A stretch of DNA of 64,000 nucleotides. Source: Paenibacillus sp. 32352. GTDB lineage: Bacteria; Bacillota; Bacilli; Paenibacillales; NBRC-103111. The first letter of the stretch is position 1. Every line of letters begins with the position of its first letter. The stretch spans positions 124,001-188,000 of the forward strand of contig NZ_MZNT01000010.1 of assembly GCF_002042965.1 (NCBI RefSeq), in the 5' to 3' direction. Of this stretch, positions 43,063 through 53,220 are shown piece by piece. Both the position numbers and the translations under genes were made by a program. The notes below the pieces were generated by a model. That model saw nothing but the letters and a program-made list of their open reading frames with translations, ran no database searches and was not told the origin of the DNA.

Positions 43063-44586
43063 TTATGACTTGCCCTTCGCTGCAGCATAGGCCTCTTCAT
43101 ACTCCTTGATCATCAGATCTCCGCCCGCCTTGCGCCATTTATCGATTTCCGCCTGAAACCCCGCATCATCTATCTTGCCCATGATATACTTGGTTTCCGC
43201 ATCCATCATCAACAGCTCAAGCTCTTTCCCTTTCTCGTTATAGGTCGCTGAGTCCAGGCTTAGAGCAGGGTTAGGAACAGCCCACTTCAAATTGTCCTTG
43301 GAGATTTTGGCTCCCTTCTCCCCAAGCTCGGTGTCCTTCAGAGGAAGCACGTTATAGCCTTCATAATTAAACAGGATGTCGCGGTAAGGCTTCACTTCCT
43401 TCTGGAATGCCGTAAAATCCTTCATCTCCGTCTTGCCGTCGCCGGTTTTGACGAAATGCTTGTTCTCCACCCCGCGCAGCTGCAAGGTGGACATCGGTTC
43501 ATCCAGCAGCTTATCGGCAAAAGCCAGAATGCGCTTCAAATCGGCTTCCGTTTTGACCGCTGACTTCGGAATGACGTAGAGCCCGTTGTTGCCTACTTCT
43601 CCCGCTACCCGAACCCCTGAAGGACCTGTCGGCGGCATAACGTCAAACTGCCCATTGGGATTGTTCTTTACGAGGCGATCCTGCATGCTCTTGGCGTTGG
43701 AGGAGACGGCAACCCGAATCGCGCCTTTCCCTGTGTCATAAGCCTTCTCCACCTCGGCATCGTCGAGTATAGCAAAATCCTGATTAATGAGCTTTTCACT
43801 GTAAGCTCTTCTGAACAGCCGCAGCATATCCATAAACTCCTTGGTCATAAACTCCGGAGTAAATTTGCCGTTCGCGTCGACACCCCATTTATTCGGAGCG
43901 CCGAAGCTAGTTGCGATGCGGGTTGTGACGGCCGCCGAACCGTCGTTGTATTTTTTGGGCAGGATCATGCCGTACGTATCCGACTTGCCGTCCTTGTCCG
44001 GGTCTCCTGTGGCTACCGCTTTGAAAACGTTGTACCATTCCTCCGGCGTCGTCGGAGGCTTCAATCCCAGCGTATCCAGCCAATCCTTGCGGTAAATGAC
44101 GGCACTTCGTGCGATATCCCGATAAATAGGAAGGCCGTACAATTTCCCGTCTACCGTGATATTTTCATAAAATTGGGCATCCAGCGCAGACAAATTTTTA
44201 TAATCCTTCAAGTAAGGACCGATCTCCCAGAACAGACCGGACCTCATGGCACTGATCGCTGTAGGGATATATTTGACCCTGAGCATCATCGGCATTTCAT
44301 TGGATGCCATCATGATATTGACTTTGTCATCATAAGCGGCTGTCGGTATCCATTGAATATCCAATTTGGTATTCGTATATTGCTCCAGAGCCAGCTTCAC
44401 TTCATTATCTTTGTCAGGGACATCTCCAACCTGCGCCGTCGCCATTGTGATCGTAAAGGGAGCATTACTGTCGGTCTCTTTCTTCGGCAAATCCGTTGCT
44501 CCCGTATTGCCGCCGCTGCATCCTGCCGTCAATCCAATGACCATCAGCAGAGCCAACCAAGATACCGTCCGATTCCTGCTCTTCAT
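43063..44586 (-). CDS. Extracellular solute-binding lipoprotein, LplA-like (paralogue 2)
   Basis: The ATG at 44586 lies 9 bases after GGAGG and is preferred over 44592 and 44685. The 507-residue product has a lipobox ending in LTAG-Cys at residue 23 and is very similar to the next gene along its whole length (YTNTKLDIQWIP, FWEIGPYLKDYKNLSAL, YIMGKIDDAGF). This indicates a tandem gene duplication. It probably binds a pectic or hemicellulosic oligosaccharide. Truncated repeat copy C lies just upstream, between this gene and the YesS-like regulator. Confidence 0.88.
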   Translation of the reverse strand: MKSRNRTVSWLALLMVIGLTAGCSGGNTGATDLPKKETDSNAPFTITMATAQVGDVPDKDNEVKLALEQYTNTKLDIQWIPTAAYDDKVNIMMASNEMPMMLRVKYIPTAISAMRSGLFWEIGPYLKDYKNLSALDAQFYENITVDGKLYGLPIYRDIARSAVIYRKDWLDTLGLKPPTTPEEWYNVFKAVATGDPDKDGKSDTYGMILPKKYNDGSAAVTTRIATSFGAPNKWGVDANGKFTPEFMTKEFMDMLRLFRRAYSEKLINQDFAILDDAEVEKAYDTGKGAIRVAVSSNAKSMQDRLVKNNPNGQFDVMPPTGPSGVRVAGEVGNNGLYVIPKSAVKTEADLKRILAFADKLLDEPMSTLQLRGVENKHFVKTGDGKTEMKDFTAFQKEVKPYRDILFNYEGYNVLPLKDTELGEKGAKISKDNLKWAVPNPALSLDSATYNEKGKELELLMMDAETKYIMGKIDDAGFQAEIDKWRKAGGDLMIKEYEEAYAAAKGKS

Positions 44587-44628
44587 TACCATGGACCTCC
44601 ATTTAACATTCGTACAGTGGTTAAAATA

Positions 44629-44751
44629 ACCCCTAATGTGGGGGTGAGTTTGTCGAGAAATCTGTAGTGCTTGAACTATTGACAATATACTACGGTGGGG
44701 TATGCCCCTCCAGCCGCTATTGAAACCCGCGAATTGGATTGATTTAGCGGT
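44629..44751 (-). mobile_element. Palindromic repeat element, copy C (truncated)
   Basis: From 44646 the sequence matches about half of copies A and B (TTTGTCGAGAAA end, GGGGTATGCCCCT, CAGCCGCTATTGAAACCCGCG) and stops near 44751; the other half is absent. As in the other copies, the outer end adjoins a hairpin (ACCCC..GGGGT, 44629-44645). It lies in the leader of the downstream minus-strand lipoprotein gene and could affect its transcription. Confidence 0.7.
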
Positions 44752-44879
44752 ATGTAGGGCCTTCGTCTAGAAGCTGCTTAAGGTAATTTGGGCAGCCCCC
44801 AAGCCTATTGTGGGAAAAAGGCTGTCCCTTGTCATCATCGATGCACTGCAGGGCCAGCCCTCTCCATTGATTCTACCCA

Positions 44880-47195
44880 TCAAGAATTGTCTTTATTGTA
44901 CTGCTCGCGGTATTGTCCCGGCGTCATGCCGACGATTTTGCGGAACGTCCGGATGAAGGCGGTCGTATTCGTATAATTCAGCTTTTCCGCTATCTCCGAG
45001 ATCTTCAAGCTCGTATTTTCCAGCCACGTCTTGGCCATGTTCATCCGATAGTCCGCCAAATATTCGCTGAAGTTGATGCCCATCTCCTTCTTGAACACCC
45101 TGCTTAAATAAACCGGATGAAAATTCAAGATCGAAGCGCACGCTTCAAGGGAAATATCCTGGTCGAACCGTTCATGCACCAGCTTCACCATTTGATTGGC
45201 GATGTTCACATATTGCGATTCGGCTTGATGGTTCAGGAATCCGACGATCGGCTCAAACAGCTCCGTCTTGAACCATTTCATAATATCCTCCAGCGTATTG
45301 AGCTTGAGGAAATGGTCCATGGTCGCTTTGCTGCCGAGCACCTTTTTCACGGCGCCTCCCTGCTCCTGCACCAGCTGGTATGCCTTGGAGATGAGCTGCA
45401 TCATTAACGCGGGATATTCGTTGAAATGAATGTCCTTCTCTACGATGGCCGCAATATATTTCTCGAACACCATATCGACCCGGTCCAGCTCACCCAGCTT
45501 CAGCGAGTTGATCATCTGATCCTCCAGAAGCTTCAATTGGGTATAGACCGTGATCTCCAGCTCTTTCCGGCCGGCGTCAATATCCTCGTAATGGACAATG
45601 ATTTCCTGCCCCAGGCTGATTCTGCATTTTAACGCCTCCAGACATTCCCCATAAGCGAGGACCGATTCCGTCACCTTGTCAAACGGGCGGCTTATTCCAA
45701 TGCTGACAGGCAGCTGCAAAAACTCATGGATTTTTTGTTTGATCATCTCAGCCGTTTGGAAAAAATACGCCTTGCGTTCGGCCTCATTGTCGGACCGGCA
45801 CACAAGCAAGGTTACTTGGGATTGATCCAGCAGCACCGGGCTGAATCTATCCTGCTGTGGAATGAGCTCTCCGACCATATTGTTAATCGCAAACAGCAAT
45901 AGCTCCTTATCATGATCCCGGTATCGGCTCTCCTGCAGCGTATCGATCTGCACCGTCAGAACGCCGAGACAGCTCCATTCCGTAGGAAAACCGAATTTTT
46001 GCGACCGGTAGGCAAAGTCGCTGTCCGAGATTTGCCCCGTGAACAGCTTCAGTACAAGAAACTCCTTTAATTGGCTGAACTGGCCCCTCACCTGCTGCTG
46101 CAGCTGCTTCTCCGTGCTGAATAGCGTTCGGAACCGTTCCTCGATCCGGCTGAATTCGTCCTTTGGCCCGCTTTCCTCTACCTCGACCTGCTTGGTGAAC
46201 TCAAACAACCTTTTGATAGGAGAGTACATGCGTCTGCTTCCATAAAAAGCAAGAATGCCGACCAGGACAAAAATAACCGTGCATGCGATAAAGGTAACCC
46301 ATGCAATTTTCTTCGACTGCTTCGTTATATCCTGAATGGAAACAGCTGATATATAAGTCCATCCGTTATAAGGAGAGGAGCGATACGTAATGCCGAGCTC
46401 CTGGTCGTTAACATAAGCGTTAAAAAAGCCGGAATCCTCCTGGGTTTCGCGGATTCTGTCGGCAACCAGTGTCTGAATCCCCTGGCTGTTATCGACCTCG
46501 TTATCCTCCAGCAGGAAATTATGACCCTCCCGGTCCAGCACATAGACATCGCCCAGCTTCTTGTTATTCATCAAAAGGTTCTTGAACTGGCTGTTCAAAA
46601 TTTCTACGACAAGAAGTCCTTTGGGCTGGGTCGTCATCGGAATGACCGGAATTTTATATACCATCCGGATCACCGGCGGTGAAGACGCTTCCTGAGTATT
46701 TCCTTCCTCGTCAACAGGCTTGTCCTGCGATTTCGGACTTTGGGTAATCCAAAACAGGCTGTTCGGGTACTTGGCGTAGGAGGTCATCACATCCCGGTCA
46801 GGATAAGTGCTGAAGCGGCGGAAGGTGGAGAAGCTGACCATCCAATCCATATTGAAATTAATCAAATAAGCCTCTTTGACGCTTGTAAACGTCTGCAGGT
46901 TGTATAATCCTTTGGATAAATCCCGGAGCTTGGCGAAGTCATCATAGCTCAAGCTTTCATTGACGGACGAAGCGACTAACGGCGAATTGACAAATTGAAG
47001 GGAAGTAAGCTCCAGCGTTTTTAATACTTGCTCGACCCTCATCTGTGTTTGCAGCAATACCTGCATGTTCCCGTCCTTGACTTTATCTTCTATATCGCCT
47101 GAAGCTATGAAATAAGAAATAAGGCCAATGGAAATCACAGGAATCGCCGCGACTATGAAAGTAAAACTGATCAAACGCACCAAATATTTCGGCAT
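44880..47195 (-). CDS. YesS-like membrane-bound AraC family regulator
   Basis: This 771-residue protein has two membrane helices (about residues 10-32 and 296-318) around a large outside sensor domain. An inside linker follows, with a degenerate cyclase-like region, and then a C-terminal AraC DNA-binding domain (about 670-771, ending KIVGMTPGQYREQ). This is the plan of YesS of B. subtilis, which controls rhamnogalacturonan genes. It probably senses an external sugar or a binding protein and activates the paired lipoproteins downstream. GGAGGG precedes the ATG. Confidence 0.88.
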   Translation of the reverse strand: MPKYLVRLISFTFIVAAIPVISIGLISYFIASGDIEDKVKDGNMQVLLQTQMRVEQVLKTLELTSLQFVNSPLVASSVNESLSYDDFAKLRDLSKGLYNLQTFTSVKEAYLINFNMDWMVSFSTFRRFSTYPDRDVMTSYAKYPNSLFWITQSPKSQDKPVDEEGNTQEASSPPVIRMVYKIPVIPMTTQPKGLLVVEILNSQFKNLLMNNKKLGDVYVLDREGHNFLLEDNEVDNSQGIQTLVADRIRETQEDSGFFNAYVNDQELGITYRSSPYNGWTYISAVSIQDITKQSKKIAWVTFIACTVIFVLVGILAFYGSRRMYSPIKRLFEFTKQVEVEESGPKDEFSRIEERFRTLFSTEKQLQQQVRGQFSQLKEFLVLKLFTGQISDSDFAYRSQKFGFPTEWSCLGVLTVQIDTLQESRYRDHDKELLLFAINNMVGELIPQQDRFSPVLLDQSQVTLLVCRSDNEAERKAYFFQTAEMIKQKIHEFLQLPVSIGISRPFDKVTESVLAYGECLEALKCRISLGQEIIVHYEDIDAGRKELEITVYTQLKLLEDQMINSLKLGELDRVDMVFEKYIAAIVEKDIHFNEYPALMMQLISKAYQLVQEQGGAVKKVLGSKATMDHFLKLNTLEDIMKWFKTELFEPIVGFLNHQAESQYVNIANQMVKLVHERFDQDISLEACASILNFHPVYLSRVFKKEMGINFSEYLADYRMNMAKTWLENTSLKISEIAEKLNYTNTTAFIRTFRKIVGMTPGQYREQYNKDNS

Positions 47196-47627
47196 TTGAC
47201 GATTCCCTCCTGTTAAGCAATCTGGCGGCTCCAGCTGCTATTCCTTGATGAAACCGCTTTATCTTTAAAAGAACGATGGAATGCAATACAAGGGCATGAC
47301 TCCCGTATTACAACTCCAGAACTAGGAAATATTCGATGTTCATGAGACTAAAGCCACTTTTTTTTCATCATTGTTTTCTATATTAAACTGCTTTAGAATT
47401 CTCGGTTCATTATACAGCAATGCATAGGGCACTGCAATCGACAAAAGCGTCTCCTCTTCTATCATACAACGAATCTATCAGGATAAAAATCTCTTTATGC
47501 ATTTCTCTTTCTATCTTGGGATACCGTCCCATTACAATCCATAGTCCGAATTTAACTTTATAACCAAACGGCAAAAAAGCGCCCGGAAATATCGTTCCGA
47601 AACGCTCTATATGTCTTGGCAATGAGC
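47196..47627. other. Intergenic stretch with the terminator of the lipoprotein gene
   Basis: A hairpin at 47578-47606 (AGCG..CGGAA/TTCCG..CGCT) has a T-run on the minus strand and ends the gene at 47628. The open frame at 47410-47622 has no ribosome site or recognisable protein, and I do not consider it a gene. The rest should contain the promoter of the YesS-like gene. Confidence 0.55.
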
Positions 47628-48998
47628 TTATTTTTTCTTCTCCGCCTCAATCGCTTTATTGGCCGTTTCTTCCGCCTTGCGCAGGGCTGAGTTCAAATCG
47701 GCAGCATCGGTAGCGACCTCGGCGATGGCTGCTTCCAGGGGCTTCTGGGCCAGCGGCTCCAGCGGACTGCGCGGTGAGCTTGCGGCCGGTGTCAGGAAAT
47801 AAGTCGATTGGAAGTGAATGTTTTTCCCCTTCAAATCCTCCCCCATAGCCTTGCGAACTTGTTCGTTTTTCAACGAGGTCATTTCGCCGCGCTTGGATAC
47901 AATCATTTGGAATTCATCCGATGTCAAATATTTGATGACCTCCATAGCTGCGTCCTGCTGCTTGGAAATAGAGGCGATATTCCAGAAGGTCGGGTACGAT
48001 TGCGGTCCCGTTCGCGGGGCATCCTTGAACACAGGGGAGGATACCATCCCCCAGTTCATTTGATCGAGCTCGTTCGTATTGGCCGAATACAGGTCGGATA
48101 AATAGACGAACATCGCCAGGTTCTTTTCTTTATAGAATTCGTTTTTATAAGGCATTTTGTTCGAGTTGGAGGCAACGTATTTTTTATAGTCCGGCATATC
48201 GCCTTCGGCCTTATAAATCCCCTGATAGATTCGTTTCCAACGCTCGTCTTGAGCCAGAGATTTCTCTGTCTTCGGATCTACCGCACCGACAGAAAGCTGG
48301 TTAAGGCGGATATAATGCAGCGGGGATACAACTAAGCCCAAATACGTCTTACCGTTATCCATCCTTGTTAATCTCTTGGCTATTTCCAGCGTTTCTTCCC
48401 AGGTCATCCCGTCCTTCGGGTAAGCTTCCCCGAAACGATCGAATATGTCCTTATTATAAAAGGTCACCATCGTCATATCGTTGACAGGCAGTCCATAGAT
48501 TCCGCCTTTGGCCAGCTGGCGCATAACATCGATGGGGCCCTGATCAAACCGGCTCAGGTCGATATTGTGCTGTTTGATTTTATCCGTAATGTCCATGGCC
48601 AGCCCGGGATTGATCAGTCCGTCAAAGATGTTGCCGGAGCTTTCGTAAATGATATCGATTGGCGTTCCCGCCGTGATCAGGTCTGTTATCAGGCTGCCGG
48701 TGCCCTTCTTGATATATTTGAACGTGTAGTTAGGGAATTTCGCTTTCAAATATTTCCCGTAGTTCGCTTCAAAGGACTCTTCGCTCAGCGCACCGCTGGA
48801 CGTAATCGTCAAATCGGCTTTCTCCGGCGCCAGCGATGGGGTCTTCGCCTCCTTATTGCCGCCGTCCGTGCCGCCGTTTCCTGTCGCACTTCCGGTTGTC
48901 CCGCCTCCTCCGCAGGCAGAAACCATCAAGGATAGCATCGCCAGCCATAGAATAGATAAGGTCGTTCTTCTTCTCGCTCTATCCTTCCCCGCGTTCAT
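47628..48998 (-). CDS. Extracellular solute-binding lipoprotein
   Basis: This 456-residue protein has a lipobox ending in VSA-Cys at residue 29, followed by a Gly/Thr/Asn-rich linker. The body is a family 1-like solute-binding protein (IYGLPVNDMTMVTFYNKDIF, TGPQSYPTFWNIA) ending in DLNSALRKAEETANKAIEA. AGGAGGGG lies before the ATG. An AraC regulator gene lies 162 bp upstream on the same strand. Again no permease is adjacent. Its overall plan resembles the lipoprotein at 2789-4099 more than the paralogue pair. Confidence 0.87.
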   Translation of the reverse strand: MNAGKDRARRRTTLSILWLAMLSLMVSACGGGGTTGSATGNGGTDGGNKEAKTPSLAPEKADLTITSSGALSEESFEANYGKYLKAKFPNYTFKYIKKGTGSLITDLITAGTPIDIIYESSGNIFDGLINPGLAMDITDKIKQHNIDLSRFDQGPIDVMRQLAKGGIYGLPVNDMTMVTFYNKDIFDRFGEAYPKDGMTWEETLEIAKRLTRMDNGKTYLGLVVSPLHYIRLNQLSVGAVDPKTEKSLAQDERWKRIYQGIYKAEGDMPDYKKYVASNSNKMPYKNEFYKEKNLAMFVYLSDLYSANTNELDQMNWGMVSSPVFKDAPRTGPQSYPTFWNIASISKQQDAAMEVIKYLTSDEFQMIVSKRGEMTSLKNEQVRKAMGEDLKGKNIHFQSTYFLTPAASSPRSPLEPLAQKPLEAAIAEVATDAADLNSALRKAEETANKAIEAEKKK

Positions 48999-49160
48999 AT
49001 GAACCCCTCCTGATCTTGTTCTTGAAGCTCCATCTGAACCTTCAACATCAGAATAAGAGAGAGGAGGATTACGGTCTATCAGCTTATCTATACCTGATGG
49101 TGCAAGCTGATCTGGTGATTATTTTATGAGGCCTATGATCATGCAAGGAGTTCAACCAGA

Positions 49161-50702
49161 CTATTCGAACACAGGCTCACTGGTTCGTTCCGCAAGATAG
49201 CCCATCTCTTCGAACAGCGGCTTTCTCCCGTATTTCATTCGGAATTCGCCTGGTGTCATCCCTTGCCCTTTGCGGAAGGAACGAATGAAATTCTGAGAGT
49301 TTTTATACTGCAGCTTATACGCGATTTCCTTGACCGGCAGACCGGTTTCAATCAGCCATTTCCGGGCCATCTCATGCCGCTGTTTAGCCAAATATTCGCT
49401 GAACGTAATGTTCATTTCTTTATTAAACAAGCCGCTTAAATAATTGGGATTGTAATGCAGCCTGGCAGCTACGGTTTCAAGCGACAGATCGGTATCGTAT
49501 TCCTCGCGAATCATGGTTACGATCTGATCGAGCAGATTTTTTTTGTAGGATTTCATGTTTCCCTCTAGTGTAGTCAGACATGGGTCCATCAGGACTTGCT
49601 TAAACCAACATTCTATCTCCGCTTCGGATTGAAGCTTTATGACTTGCTGAATCAAGGATGTCCGGCTGTTCTGCCAAACGTCATACAAAATCCCCCATTG
49701 CCGCATATGCTCCATAAAAGCAAACAGCAAACGGACCATCGACAGCTCCAGCATTTGCGGGCCGCCTGCATTGCGAACCATTTCCTTAACAACCTGATGA
49801 AGCAGGTTATCCGCTCTTTCGATCTCACAATGCTTAACGGCTTCCAGCCACTCCTGCTCCAATTCATGAGGGAGCGGGTAACCGCCCGCGGACTCCGACA
49901 AAGTATGCTCATAGTAATAAACCGGTTGGGAATGTGTCCATATCCGGTATTTAAATGCTTCCAGACTTTCTTGGTAAGCTGCCGGGATATACATCCGGTC
50001 GACAAAGACCGAGCTGACCCCGACGCTGATAGTAAGTGATAAATACTCGGATACCGCCGTCCGGACCCTGTCGACCCAGGTGTCTAACATGGCCCTGAAT
50101 GCCGCATGATCCTGATCCCGGCCCGCGGCCAAAAGCACGATCTTCTCTTCGATGGAGACCGGCGTCAGACGAGAGGATGAAGGAATCAGCTCCTCTATCA
50201 CATTACGGATAGCGAATAAGAGCAGCTCCCTATCATTCTCTGAAAAACGGGTATGCTCCAGCGACTCGATACGATACGTCATTACAGCCAGCGGATTCTG
50301 CCGGTCAGGAGCACCGCCGATGGCGGCAAGACGGGTTTGCAGCTCCGGCTGCGTGTAGCCCCCAAGAAACAGCTGCTTCAAAAAATACCGGTTCAGCTGC
50401 GCTGCCTGGTCGTCCAATTGCTGCTCCAGCCGTTGTTTCATGTCCGTCAAATACCGCAGCTGCTCCGCCATTACGGTATCGGGTTTGCCTTCCTCTTGCT
50501 TCCGTGTGCAGGGCACCTTCTCATTCATGCGCTTCTGCATAAAAAGAAGTCCCATCATCATCGATGCCAAGCAGCCTGAGATCAATATGCTTGATCTCCA
50601 GAATGAATCTTTCCCTGTCAACAATTCCGCGATAGCCAATGTTGTGCTGCAAATAAAACAAAGACTAAGGCATTTGTAAAAGAGCCTGCTTGCATGAAGC
50701 AA
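49161..50702 (-). CDS. AraC family regulator, YesS-like but lacking the outside sensor
   Basis: This 513-residue protein starts at a TTG, 7 bases after GAGGAGG. Two closely spaced membrane helices (about residues 8-27 and 36-55) have almost nothing between them. A coiled-coil segment, the same central domain as in the 771-residue regulator, and an AraC DNA-binding domain (about 400-500) follow. It looks like a relative of the protein at 44880-47195 without the outside domain. Control of the lipoprotein gene downstream is likely. It may respond to an internal signal or to a partner protein. Confidence 0.83.
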   Translation of the reverse strand: MLHASRLFYKCLSLCFICSTTLAIAELLTGKDSFWRSSILISGCLASMMMGLLFMQKRMNEKVPCTRKQEEGKPDTVMAEQLRYLTDMKQRLEQQLDDQAAQLNRYFLKQLFLGGYTQPELQTRLAAIGGAPDRQNPLAVMTYRIESLEHTRFSENDRELLLFAIRNVIEELIPSSSRLTPVSIEEKIVLLAAGRDQDHAAFRAMLDTWVDRVRTAVSEYLSLTISVGVSSVFVDRMYIPAAYQESLEAFKYRIWTHSQPVYYYEHTLSESAGGYPLPHELEQEWLEAVKHCEIERADNLLHQVVKEMVRNAGGPQMLELSMVRLLFAFMEHMRQWGILYDVWQNSRTSLIQQVIKLQSEAEIECWFKQVLMDPCLTTLEGNMKSYKKNLLDQIVTMIREEYDTDLSLETVAARLHYNPNYLSGLFNKEMNITFSEYLAKQRHEMARKWLIETGLPVKEIAYKLQYKNSQNFIRSFRKGQGMTPGEFRMKYGRKPLFEEMGYLAERTSEPVFE

Positions 50703-51031
50703 AGAATCAACCTCCTCGGGAAACAGCTGCTTTCTTCATACCGTTTAGCTTCATTCTAGCCCAATTCGGATGTCATACCATCAGCCGGATTTAACTTATT
50801 CTCGCCATACCTGCAATTCATCAAAGCGGCATATCGCATGTAACGGAAGAAATGACGGAATAACCCCTGCTAAACCTCTGATTTTCAAGAAAGTGCAAAC
50901 AAATCAATAATGTGTAAGGAAATTGGGAGGGGTTATCAAGAATCTGCAATTGAAGGGCCGCCCGTATTCTTATAAGATGAATAAAATCGTGTAATGCGAG
51001 TTATTTATTGAGGGCTGGAGAGATGAAAAAA
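50703..51031. other. Divergent promoter region
   Basis: This gap separates the minus-strand AraC gene from the plus-strand beta-galactosidase gene. I see no gene and no clear hairpin. It should hold the promoters of both genes; no operator can be named with confidence. Confidence 0.4.
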
Positions 51032-53026
51032 ATGGAAAAACGATTGTACCATGGAGCCGCTTTTTATCCGGAATTGTGGAGTTCCGACGTAATCGCTCAG
51101 GATATTCAGCTTATGAAGGAAGCAGGTATTAATGTAGCACGGATCGGGGAGTTCGCCTGGTCCCGAATGGAGCCTGAGGAGGATAACATCGATATCAGCT
51201 TCTTCGTCGATGTAATCAATCAGCTGCACGCCAACGGCATTCAAACTGTCATGTGCACCCCGACTCCGACGCCGCCGATTTGGTTCACCCACGGGCATCC
51301 GGAGCGGATGTATGTCGATGAGAACGGCACGGTGATGGGCCATGGCTCCAGACAGCATGCTTGCACCAACAACGCTTATTTCAGAAAAAGAGCGGCCATC
51401 ATCACGGAGCATATCGCCAAAGCGATTGGCCCGCTACCGGGAGTCATCGGCTGGCAGATCGATAACGAGTTCAAGGCTCATGTAGCCGAATGTATGTGTG
51501 AAACCTGCAAAGACTTGTGGCATCAATGGCTCCAGGACCGTTATGGCACGGTCGAGAGGCTGAATGAGGCTTGGGGTACGGACATTTGGAGCGAATATTA
51601 TCACCGCTTCGATCAGGTGCCGCAGCCCGGAGCCGCGCCTTTTCTGCACAATTCTTCCTTAAGAACGATGTATCAGCTGTTCTCCTACGAAAAAATCGCC
51701 GAGTTTTCGGACGAGCAGGCGGCCATTATCCGCAACTATTCGAAAGCGCCTATCACTCATAACAGCAGTGTAGCCTTTCATGTAGATAACGAGCGTCTGT
51801 TTAAAAATCTGGATTTTGCCTCGTTCGATACGTATGCAAATTTCGATAATATGCCCGGGTATTTGATCAACTGCGATCTGTTCCGCAACTTCAAGCAGGG
51901 CAAAGATTTCTGGATTATGGAAACGAGCACCTCGTTCAGCGCTTCTCTGGAAAGCTATGCCAAGCCCCATCCGAACGGCTACTTGCGTTCTGAAGCGGTG
52001 GCCGCTTATGCGCTTGGCGCGGAGGCCTTCTGCTACTGGCTGTGGCGCCAGCAGCGGGCAGGCTGCGAGCAGCCTCACGGCTCGGTCATTAGCGCCTGGG
52101 GCAAGCCGACGGTAGGCTACCAGAGCGTATTGGAGGTGGAGCAGGCCCGCAAGCGGATTGAGCCTGTCATAGTTGCATCGCACCCTACCCAAGCCGAGGT
52201 TGCAATCACGTATTCAGACCGTTCCAAAGCGTTCCTCAAGACGGAGCCTCACCGCAAGCTGAACCATCGCGGTTTGGTGACTTCGTTCTACGAGCGTTTC
52301 GTTGACATGGGAATCCACCGTGATCTGACCCCGGAAGGAGCCGACCTCGACGGCTACAAGCTGCTCTTCACTCCGTTCCTCCATTATGTCTCGTCGGACT
52401 ACAGGGAACGTGCCAAGGCGCTTGTGGAGCGCGGCGGCATCTGGGTTATCGGACCGCTGACAGGAGGTAGAACCGAAAACCACACGGTACATACCGATGC
52501 TGCGCTGAGCCTGGAGCTGGAGCAATTGGCAGGAGTGGAGACACTGTTTACGTATCCGATGGAAGGCACCACGACGCTCGGCAGCGCCTTCGGCGTGTCC
52601 GCACCGCTGAGCATGTGGAGCTCGGTATTCGAACCGAAGGGCGCTAGCGCCGTAGGCCTTCTGGAGCAAGGGCTGACACCGGGCAAAGCCTTTATTACCG
52701 AGCACCGCTGCGGCAAAGGCAGAATCGTTATGCTCGGCTCCATGCCGACAGGGGAGGAAGGCGACCTTCTGCTGCGCAAGCTCATCGATCACTATGCGGC
52801 AGAAGCCGGCGTCACGCTGAGAACCGATGTGACCCCTGGCACCATTGTGGCACCGAGACATACAGACACTCACGATCTGTGGGTCGTTGTCAATATGAAT
52901 GGTAATGGAGGAACGGTTACAATTCCTGTACAAGCTACAGATGCGTTGACACAGGACATCATCCAGCCGGGTACGCTGGAACTGGGAGCTTTCGAATATC
53001 GGATTGTACAATTTCCCCGGCAATAA
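51032..53026 (+). CDS. Beta-galactosidase, glycoside hydrolase family 42
   Basis: The ATG at 51032 lies 8 bases after GGAGAG and is preferred over 51023 and 51008. The 664-residue enzyme has the GH42 acid/base pair N145-E146 in WQIDNEFKAH, a zinc-type Cys cluster (C111 and C154, C156, C159) and the nucleophile Glu in FWIMETSTSF. There is no signal peptide, so it acts in the cytosol on imported galactosides, for example arabinogalactan or galactan side chains of pectin. It is divergent from an AraC regulator. Confidence 0.93.
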   Translation: MEKRLYHGAAFYPELWSSDVIAQDIQLMKEAGINVARIGEFAWSRMEPEEDNIDISFFVDVINQLHANGIQTVMCTPTPTPPIWFTHGHPERMYVDENGTVMGHGSRQHACTNNAYFRKRAAIITEHIAKAIGPLPGVIGWQIDNEFKAHVAECMCETCKDLWHQWLQDRYGTVERLNEAWGTDIWSEYYHRFDQVPQPGAAPFLHNSSLRTMYQLFSYEKIAEFSDEQAAIIRNYSKAPITHNSSVAFHVDNERLFKNLDFASFDTYANFDNMPGYLINCDLFRNFKQGKDFWIMETSTSFSASLESYAKPHPNGYLRSEAVAAYALGAEAFCYWLWRQQRAGCEQPHGSVISAWGKPTVGYQSVLEVEQARKRIEPVIVASHPTQAEVAITYSDRSKAFLKTEPHRKLNHRGLVTSFYERFVDMGIHRDLTPEGADLDGYKLLFTPFLHYVSSDYRERAKALVERGGIWVIGPLTGGRTENHTVHTDAALSLELEQLAGVETLFTYPMEGTTTLGSAFGVSAPLSMWSSVFEPKGASAVGLLEQGLTPGKAFITEHRCGKGRIVMLGSMPTGEEGDLLLRKLIDHYAAEAGVTLRTDVTPGTIVAPRHTDTHDLWVVVNMNGNGGTVTIPVQATDALTQDIIQPGTLELGAFEYRIVQFPRQ

Positions 53027-53043
53027 TTTTACATGACATGCAA

Positions 53044-53078
53044 AAGGCTGGTTCACACCTAGGGTGAGCCAGCTTTAT
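53044..53078 (+). terminator. Terminator of the beta-galactosidase gene
   Basis: AAGGCTGGTTCAC pairs with GTGAGCCAGCTT and is followed by TTATTTG, 18 bp after the stop codon. Confidence 0.8.
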
Positions 53079-53220
53079 TTGTTCCCAATAATAGAACTTA
53101 ACTCTAGTGATACAGTAGATACCGTACCGGGTATTGCCGATTTCAGGATGCTCGACTCTGCGGGGATTTGGTATACTTATCCAATAACCTACCCTTCGCG
53201 ACCGGAAAGGAGCACTCCTC

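Noticed and set aside
47234..47262. cre-like sequence TGAAACCGCTTTAT upstream of the YesS-like gene
   Set aside because: It misses the consensus at two or more key positions, including the final CA, so it is too weak to report as a site.
47410..47622. 70-codon minus-strand frame
   Set aside because: No ribosome site and no recognisable pattern; it overlaps the terminator of the lipoprotein gene.
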